The notes under the pieces: generated by a model
What the model saw: only the letters and a program-made list of their open reading frames with translations
Databases searched by the model: none
What the model was told of the DNA's origin: nothing
NCBI RefSeq assembly: GCF_026552795.1
Contig: NZ_JANFPI010000007.1
Location: forward strand, 186,001-250,000
From: Ectorhizobium quercum
Lineage (GTDB): Bacteria > Pseudomonadota > Alphaproteobacteria > Rhizobiales > Rhizobiaceae
DNA length: 64,000 nt
Direction: 5' to 3'
Program-made: the position numbers and the translations under genes
Shown here: piece after piece, positions 62,725 to 64,000 of the stretch
Position numbering within the stretch: position 1 is the stretch's first letter
How the letters are laid out: each line of letters opens with the position of its first letter

Positions 62725-63297
62725 ATGACGGCGAAAGTCGCACTTTTGATCGGCAGCCTGCGCAACGGTTCCTTCAGCCGGGCGGTCGGCCGGGCCATTG
62801 GCGAACTCGGCGCTCCCGGTCTCGAATTGCAGGAGAGCGCGATTGGCGATCTCCCGCTCTACAATCCCGATCTCGACGGAGAGGCGCCGCCAGCGTCCTG
62901 GCTGCGCCTGCGCGGCGAAATCAGCAAGGCGGATGCCGTCCTGTTCGTCACGCCCGAATACAACCGCTCGGTTCCGGCCGCGCTCAAGAACGCGCTGGAC
63001 GTCGGGTCCCGGCCCTATGGCCGGAGCGTCTGGGACGGCAAGCCGGCGGCAGTCGTCTCGATCTCGCAGGGACTGCTCGGCGGCTTCGGCGCCAATCACC
63101 ACCTGCGCCAGTCCTTCGTGTTCCTGAACATGCCGGTCTTGCAGCAGCCGGAAGTCTACCTGTCGAACGTCGGCACGCTGTTCGACGAGAGCGACAAGCT
63201 GGCGAACGACAACACCCGGACGTTCCTCGGCACCTTCGCCGGCGCCTTCGCCGACTGGATCGCCCGCACGAAGACCGTCCCCGCGAAAACCGATTAA
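62725..63297 (+). CDS. NAD(P)H-dependent FMN reductase / quinone or chromate reductase type
   Basis: This 190-aa flavodoxin-fold protein of the NADPH-dependent FMN reductase family has the phosphate-binding loop GSLRNGSFSR (about residues 10-19) and PEYNRSVPAALKNALD (about 77-92), both typical. Related enzymes reduce quinones, azo dyes or chromate by two electrons. GGAGAAAAC precedes the ATG. It is preceded by control-region copy B, so it should answer to the LysR regulator, and is followed by an MFS exporter. Confidence 0.92.
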   Translation: MTAKVALLIGSLRNGSFSRAVGRAIGELGAPGLELQESAIGDLPLYNPDLDGEAPPASWLRLRGEISKADAVLFVTPEYNRSVPAALKNALDVGSRPYGRSVWDGKPAAVVSISQGLLGGFGANHHLRQSFVFLNMPVLQQPEVYLSNVGTLFDESDKLANDNTRTFLGTFAGAFADWIARTKTVPAKTD

Positions 63298-63418
63298 GCC
63301 GGTCGATCCCGGCGCACGACGCTTCCTGACGCCGGCCGCCCGGCACCGGAGGCCGGTCTCGCGTGCCGGCACAGCACCCTCCGCCGCGATCGGACATACC
63401 AACAACGAGGACATACGC

Positions 63419-64000
63419 ATGCCCGCAGCACTCTGGGCTCTTGCCATCGGCGCATTCGGCATCGGCATGACCGAGTTCGTCATCGCCGGCATCCTTCCGC
63501 AGATCGCCGGCAGCCTCGGCGTCGGCATTCCCCAGGCGGGTCACATGGCGACGGCCTATGCGCTCGGCGTCTTCGTCGGCGCGCCGCTTCTGACCATTCT
63601 GGGCGCCCGCGTTCCGCGCAAGAGGATGCTCATCGGCCTGGCGATGATTTTCACCGCCGGCAATCTTCTGACCGCGCTGGCCCCGACACTGCCGGTGGCC
63701 CTGGTCGGACGCGTGATCACGTCGTTCAATCACGGCGCCTTCTTCGGCATCGGCTCGATCATCGCCGCCTCGCTTGTCGCCCCGCACCGCAGGGCGAGCG
63801 CCATCGCCTTCATGTTCACCGGCCTGACCGTGGCCAACCTGGTCGGTGTGCCGGCCGGAACCTGGCTGGCGCAGGTGGCGGGCTGGCGCGCCGTGTTCTG
63901 GGTGATTGCGGGGATCGGCGTCGTCGTGATCGTCGCGGTCGCCCGCTGGGTGCCCCCGATCGGCGCGGGACAAGCCGCGCCCGTCCGGCAGGAACTGCGC
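63419..64000 (+). CDS. MFS transporter, arabinose-efflux-like (runs off the window)
   Basis: Only the first 194 codons are present and the stop lies beyond the window. The visible part holds five or six membrane spans, starting MPAALWALAIGAFGIGMTE, a family hallmark of DHA1 efflux proteins (GMTEFVIAGILP). The loop 2-3 segment reads LGARVPRKRMLIGLAM, the MFS motif A region, and a later segment reads VGVPAGTWLAQVAGWRAVFW. GAGGACA precedes the ATG by a usual distance. It is probably cotranscribed with the FMN reductase gene. Confidence 0.88.
   Translation, partial: MPAALWALAIGAFGIGMTEFVIAGILPQIAGSLGVGIPQAGHMATAYALGVFVGAPLLTILGARVPRKRMLIGLAMIFTAGNLLTALAPTLPVALVGRVITSFNHGAFFGIGSIIAASLVAPHRRASAIAFMFTGLTVANLVGVPAGTWLAQVAGWRAVFWVIAGIGVVVIVAVARWVPPIGAGQAAPVRQELR

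Noticed and set aside
62560..63528. 322-codon minus-strand frame beginning beyond the FMN reductase gene
   Set aside because: It is antisense to a convincing flavodoxin-fold gene, and its start lies within the MFS coding region.
1..64000. CRISPR arrays, tRNA or rRNA genes, insertion sequences, prophage
   Set aside because: No regularly spaced repeats, cloverleaf-like genes, transposase motifs or phage genes were recognised in any part of the window.

Overview
The window is a high-GC (mid-60s %, estimated by eye) chromosomal segment of an alphaproteobacterium, most likely a Rhizobiaceae member (Rhizobium/Agrobacterium/Shinella/Ensifer type). The evidence is a SAM-II-like riboswitch ahead of an acetyltransferase-type MetA, BioR boxes (TTATCTATAA) around a bioR-bioY-bioB block, Irr-like iron boxes (TAGAA-N3-TTCTA), and dispersed hairpin repeats of the kind found between rhizobial genes. 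I see no rRNA, tRNA, CRISPR array, transposase, prophage or replication origin.

Layout. 0.2-3.4 kb: a MoxR-type AAA ATPase and a CoxE-like VWA protein with metA and its riboswitch between them. 3.5-6.3 kb: ethanolamine ammonia-lyase eutBC and a DUF924 gene behind a good promoter. 6.4-13.9 kb (minus): pbpC and a giant alpha-2-macroglobulin gene, translationally coupled. 14.1-19.1 kb: a HlyD/RbbA/ABC-2 export operon ordered like E. coli yhiI-rbbA-yhhJ. 19.7-31.7 kb (minus): one long catabolic operon, read as binding protein, livH, livM, livG, livF, VOC protein, two SDRs, fused E1 alpha/beta, E2 and a GabD-type aldehyde dehydrogenase, with a divergent FadR-type regulator at 31.9 kb. 32.7-39.9 kb (minus): a second compact operon of BMP-type binding protein, amidase, ABC ATPase, two permeases and a cytosine-deaminase-like amidohydrolase. 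40.1-40.5 kb: a 66-aa four-cysteine protein behind a cluster of iron-type operators. 41.1-43.6 kb: biotin regulation, uptake and synthesis. 43.6-46.4 kb (minus): GlxA-type AraC regulator, isochorismatase-family hydrolase, ChaA-type antiporter. 46.6-51.6 kb: a GH5 glycosidase and several poorly known envelope proteins. 51.9-55.6 kb: a three-subunit gluconate-2-dehydrogenase-type enzyme (gamma, FAD alpha, tri-heme cytochrome c). 55.7-61.1 kb: a LysR regulator divergent from four SDR-superfamily genes and an aldo/keto reductase, bounded on both sides by inverted copies of an extragenic repeat. 61.4-64.0 kb: a DMT transporter, an NAD(P)H-dependent FMN reductase and the start of an MFS exporter.

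The most interesting non-coding structure is an ungapped 88-bp control region present twice. One copy lies between the LysR gene and its divergent SDR operon; the other lies upstream of the FMN-reductase gene and still carries the LysR start-codon sequence without the LysR gene. This suggests one redox/efflux regulon spanning about 55.7-64 kb. The two long catabolic operons and the iron-boxed four-cysteine protein are the other candidates for undescribed biology. All functional statements are by motif recognition; no searches were run.
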